DNA from: Flavobacteriaceae bacterium PS02336
Lineage (GTDB): Bacteria > Bacteroidota > Bacteroidia > Flavobacteriales > Flavobacteriaceae
Assembly: GCA_029960065.1 (NCBI GenBank)
Contig: JASCOF010000001.1
Span: 1,054,001 to 1,118,000 of the forward strand
Direction of reading: 5' to 3'
Length of the DNA: 64,000 nt
A program made the position numbers and the translations under genes. Positions 61,289 to 64,000 of the stretch are shown here, piece after piece. The notes under the pieces were generated by a model, which was not told the origin of the DNA, did not search any database, and was given only the letters and a program-made list of their open reading frames with translations. The stretch's first letter is position 1. Each line of letters starts with the position of its first letter.

Positions 61289-63371
61289 TGCATTTGTAGC
61301 TTTTGTTTTTCTCAAACTCAAATGAGCTTTCGGCTTGTTCATCCAAGACGATGTAAGCATCGAATTTCTTACCTGCCTTGCTTTTCATTCCTTTAATAAG
61401 GGAAGTTTTGCCCTTATTGACAAGGTTTTCAATATCGGCAATACCAATTTGTACACCGCAGATATTACGGAACTGTACCCAATTACAAACCTCATCAGGA
61501 CACTTCACTATTTTATCACGGATAATGAGTTGTTGGTTTTTGCATTTCGGGCAAACCAATTTAGGCAGGTTGTTTTGAGCAATGGAAGTTTGCAACAATT
61601 CATTCGTAATAGATGAAGCGTAATTTTCCATTTCTTTTTGAAAAGCCTCTGCATCCACTTCGTTATTTTCGATTTTCTGCAAAGCAAGTTCCCATTCGGC
61701 GGTCATTGCCACGTCTGCAATTTTTCGGTCTTTGACAAACCCGTATACCTGCAATCCCTTTTCGGTGGGGATTAAGGATTTCTTTTCCCTTTGGATATAA
61801 TTACGGGTAAACAGGGTTTCAATAATCGCTGCTCTTGTGGCAGGCGTACCTATACCTATATTTTGCAACACTTTCCGTTCGTCTTCGTTTTCAATTTCCT
61901 TTCCTGCACTTTCCATTGCCGACAAAAGCCCTGCTTCGGTATAAAGCACGGGTGGTTTGGTTTTCTTTTCTAAAACAGAGGCTTCTTTGATTTTAAGTTC
62001 ATCACCTTTTTTTAGTTCTGGCAAATCCTGTACAGGTTCGGTATCATCATCGGAGAAACTGCCTTTGATGGAACGCCAGCCTGCTTCTAAAACCTTACAA
62101 CCCTTTGCTGTAAAATCATAATGCAATGCCTGTAAACCTACATCGGTTATCGCTTTGATGCAGGCTTGTGAAAGGGCTTCGAGCAATCGAAAGGCAATCA
62201 TATCATAAATGGAATTTTCCTTTGCGTTCAGGGCAGACGGGATTTTATCAGTAATCAATAATCCGTGGTGGTCGGTAACACGCAGGTCATTTACAATACG
62301 TTTATTGAACCGTCCCCATTTCATTTTAGATACGGCTTGCTTGTAGGTTTCCCTATCCTGCAAAGCCCTTACGAGGTTGGGTATTTCAGCCCAAACATCT
62401 TCGGGAATATATTTGCTTCCAGTGCGTGGGTATGTGATAAACTTCTTTTCGTAGAGGCTTTGGGCAATATTGAGCGTTTCTTCGGCAGAAAGGTTCAGCT
62501 TTTTGTTGGCTTCCTTTTGTAATCCGGTAAGGTCGAACAATAAAGGAGGTTGCTCTGTAACACTTTTGGTTTCTACGGATGTAACCGTTGCTGTTTCGTT
62601 TCGCTGAATGGCTTTCAGCGTATCATCGGCAAGTTTTTGGTCTTCCCATTTGGTTTTGGAAATGCTTTTAAAATCTATCAGCTCTTTGTTGTGCGATAAC
62701 TGTATATGCCAATATTTCGTTACCGAGAAATTTTTGTTTTCCAGATAGCGTTTGCATATCAATGCCAGCGTAGGTGTTTGTACTCTTCCGAGCGAATAAA
62801 TTCCATTTCCTGCGGCTATGCTCAATGCTTGTGTAGCATTGATGCCCACGAGCCAATCGGCACGGCTTCTGCCTTGCGCCGCCTGATACAGTCCGTCAAA
62901 TGCTGCCCCGTCTTTTAGATTGTCAAAGCCTTGTTTTATAGCTTTTTCAGTTAGTGAGCTTATCCAAAGACGTTCAAAAGGCTTGTTGCATTTCAGGTAT
63001 TCATAAATATACCTGAAAATGAGTTCGCCCTCACGACCTGCATCGGTGGCTACAATGATACTGCTGCTACGGTTAAAAAGCTGTTCGATGACTTTCAGTT
63101 GCTTTAACGCTCCTGTATCGGCTGTATAACCTTTGTCTTTTTTCACTTTCCGGACGGTCAGCAAAAAAGTATTTGGGAGTATTGGTAATGATGCCTTATC
63201 AAACCCCGAAATGCCGTACTCTTCGGGCATTCCCAATCCTATTAAATGACCGAATGCCCACGTAACAAAATAGCCGTTCCCTGTCAGGTAGCCGTCCTTT
63301 TTATCGGATGCTCCCACAAGTCCGGCTATTTCTCGGGCTACGCTTGGTTTTTCTGCGATTATTGTTTTCAT
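61278..63371 (-). CDS. topB: DNA topoisomerase III, ICE-borne
   Basis: This 697-residue type IA topoisomerase has a TOPRIM domain at the N-terminus (MKTIIAEKPSVAREIAGLVG, acidic DAGREGE at 110-116), the catalytic tyrosine Y314 in FITYPRTGSKYIPE, and GRVQTPTLALI. A C-terminal zinc-finger-like segment (CPKCKNQQLIIRDKIVKCPD, with the next Cys at EVCNW) is also present. ICE-encoded TopB relaxes or decatenates DNA during transfer and replication. It starts 6 bases after the DUF3945 gene and overlaps the ORF6N gene start by 11 bases. Confidence 0.95.
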   Translation of the reverse strand: MKTIIAEKPSVAREIAGLVGASDKKDGYLTGNGYFVTWAFGHLIGLGMPEEYGISGFDKASLPILPNTFLLTVRKVKKDKGYTADTGALKQLKVIEQLFNRSSSIIVATDAGREGELIFRYIYEYLKCNKPFERLWISSLTEKAIKQGFDNLKDGAAFDGLYQAAQGRSRADWLVGINATQALSIAAGNGIYSLGRVQTPTLALICKRYLENKNFSVTKYWHIQLSHNKELIDFKSISKTKWEDQKLADDTLKAIQRNETATVTSVETKSVTEQPPLLFDLTGLQKEANKKLNLSAEETLNIAQSLYEKKFITYPRTGSKYIPEDVWAEIPNLVRALQDRETYKQAVSKMKWGRFNKRIVNDLRVTDHHGLLITDKIPSALNAKENSIYDMIAFRLLEALSQACIKAITDVGLQALHYDFTAKGCKVLEAGWRSIKGSFSDDDTEPVQDLPELKKGDELKIKEASVLEKKTKPPVLYTEAGLLSAMESAGKEIENEDERKVLQNIGIGTPATRAAIIETLFTRNYIQREKKSLIPTEKGLQVYGFVKDRKIADVAMTAEWELALQKIENNEVDAEAFQKEMENYASSITNELLQTSIAQNNLPKLVCPKCKNQQLIIRDKIVKCPDEVCNWVQFRNICGVQIGIADIENLVNKGKTSLIKGMKSKAGKKFDAYIVLDEQAESSFEFEKNKSYKCNGK

Positions 63372-63377
63372 ACTTTA

Positions 63378-64000
63378 CTACATTTTTCTGCCTTTGGACT
63401 TTGCAGGTGTTTCGGGTTTTTCCTGTTGCTCCTGCTGCTGTTTGTTTTTCGGTCTTTGCTGTCCCGACTTCAAAGGCTCATTGATATTTTTGGTTGCTTC
63501 ATTAGTCTTGCCCTCCGAATTGACGGCAATTTGCGTTTTGTGGGCTTCGATGGGCTGCATTCTTTCTTTATATTGATTAGGAAACTCAAAGCCTGTTTTT
63601 CCGGTATCTTTGTCGAAAGTGATATAGCCGTTGTAGGTTTGTCCTTTCTTATCAACCAGCCCTGCCATATAAACGGTTTGTCCGGCTTTGAAATCCTTAT
63701 GTTGCTCATCGGTCAGTTCTTTACCTCTGAACGTTTTTGGAGCTTCCTGCGGCTGGCTTTGTTGATTACTTTGTCCGTTGCTTTGGGTTTGCCTGTTGGA
63801 ATTATTGCGGTCAAACAGGAATTCTACATAACGCTTGTCTGCATTGAACTGTACCGTTGCCGAGAACTCCGTTCCTTTAGTGGAAATCATACCGTCTAGC
63901 TTTAGCGGTTTACCCTCCATTAAAGTTTGCTTCTGCTCATCGTTCAGCTTTACACCTTTAATTTCATCGGGAATTTTTATGAAATCCGTCCTCAATGCAA
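63378..64000 (-). CDS. DUF3945 protein, C-terminal part (runs off the right edge)
   Basis: The open frame continues through the window edge; the last visible upstream codons are TTG and GCA, not a real start. The visible ~207 residues contain two repeats of the DUF3945 module: IPDEIKGVKLNDEQKQTLME with LKLDGMISTKGTEFSATVQF, and FRGKELTDEQHKDFKAGQTV with YMAGLVDKKGQTYNGYITFD. A Gln/Lys-rich tail ends AKSKGRKM. DUF3945 proteins lie next to topB in Bacteroidota ICEs, and their role is unknown. Confidence 0.88.
   Translation of the reverse strand, partial: ALRTDFIKIPDEIKGVKLNDEQKQTLMEGKPLKLDGMISTKGTEFSATVQFNADKRYVEFLFDRNNSNRQTQSNGQSNQQSQPQEAPKTFRGKELTDEQHKDFKAGQTVYMAGLVDKKGQTYNGYITFDKDTGKTGFEFPNQYKERMQPIEAHKTQIAVNSEGKTNEATKNINEPLKSGQQRPKNKQQQEQQEKPETPAKSKGRKM

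Noticed and set aside
63246..63899. Plus-strand ORF of 217 codons near the right edge
   Set aside because: Antisense to topB and the DUF3945 gene, Phe/Leu/Cys-rich shadow; the minus-strand genes are well supported.

Overview
The window looks like a Flavobacterium-type member of the Bacteroidota. The evidence is an AT-rich chromosome, a SusC/FecR/ECF-sigma locus, a type IX secretion (T9SS) C-terminal sorting domain, a Bacteroidota-style promoter (TTTG ... TAnnTTTG), and a CTnDOT/MPF_B-type conjugative element. Positions 1 to about 34.3 kb are host chromosome. From about 34.3 kb to the right edge lies a visibly more GC-rich integrative and conjugative element (ICE) whose right end is outside the window.

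Host part. 1-5.5 kb: the start of a SusD-like gene, a SusC/RagA outer-membrane receptor with an STN signalling domain, its FecR-type anti-sigma factor and an ECF sigma factor, all on the minus strand. 5.7-7.3 kb: a TPR-membrane-AraC regulator. 7.6-8.4 kb: decayed DNA, including an ORF with in-frame stops and a shortened isochorismatase-like protein without its catalytic cysteine. 8.4-14.4 kb: a probable copper-acquisition cassette. It holds two paralogous Cys-motif small membrane proteins, a YtkA/FixH-like lipoprotein, a TonB receptor carrying CxxxM and HxM motifs like those of the Cu(I) receptor OprC, an MbnP-like lipoprotein and an MbnH-like dihaem peroxidase. 15-25.7 kb: a DUF1254/DUF1214 lipoprotein, a TPR-LuxR regulator, a giant T9SS-secreted M4 metallopeptidase and an outer-membrane beta-barrel. 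25.8-27.4 kb: a methyltransferase. 27.4-27.9 kb: a cluster of short interspersed palindromic repeats. 28-32 kb: a Crp/Fnr regulator followed by a likely operon for quinone or electrophile handling (NAD(P)H oxidoreductase, 2TM-alpha/beta hydrolase, exported double-ABM monooxygenase, exported DJ-1/PfpI protein), with a 16-unit heptamer array inside it. 32-34.2 kb: a membrane class III cyclase and a small secreted protein.

ICE part. An IntDOT-like tyrosine recombinase is followed by SSB, DUF932 and a PRTRC cassette (E, C, an unnamed gene, B, ThiF). Next come regulators on the minus strand (a receiver-like protein and two overlapping HTH genes), a TIGR02391/HEPN-like cargo gene, and the transfer operon traI-J-K-(unnamed)-L-M-N-O-Q. 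The operon is cut: only the last ~154 residues of the VirB4-like TraG remain, and they abut a DUF1259 gene that has also lost its 5' end. This is a deletion or recombination scar. Beyond it lie RteC, a 1807-residue methylase-helicase, DUF1896, ORF6N, topoisomerase III and a partial DUF3945 gene. No tRNA, rRNA, insertion sequence or CRISPR array was recognised.
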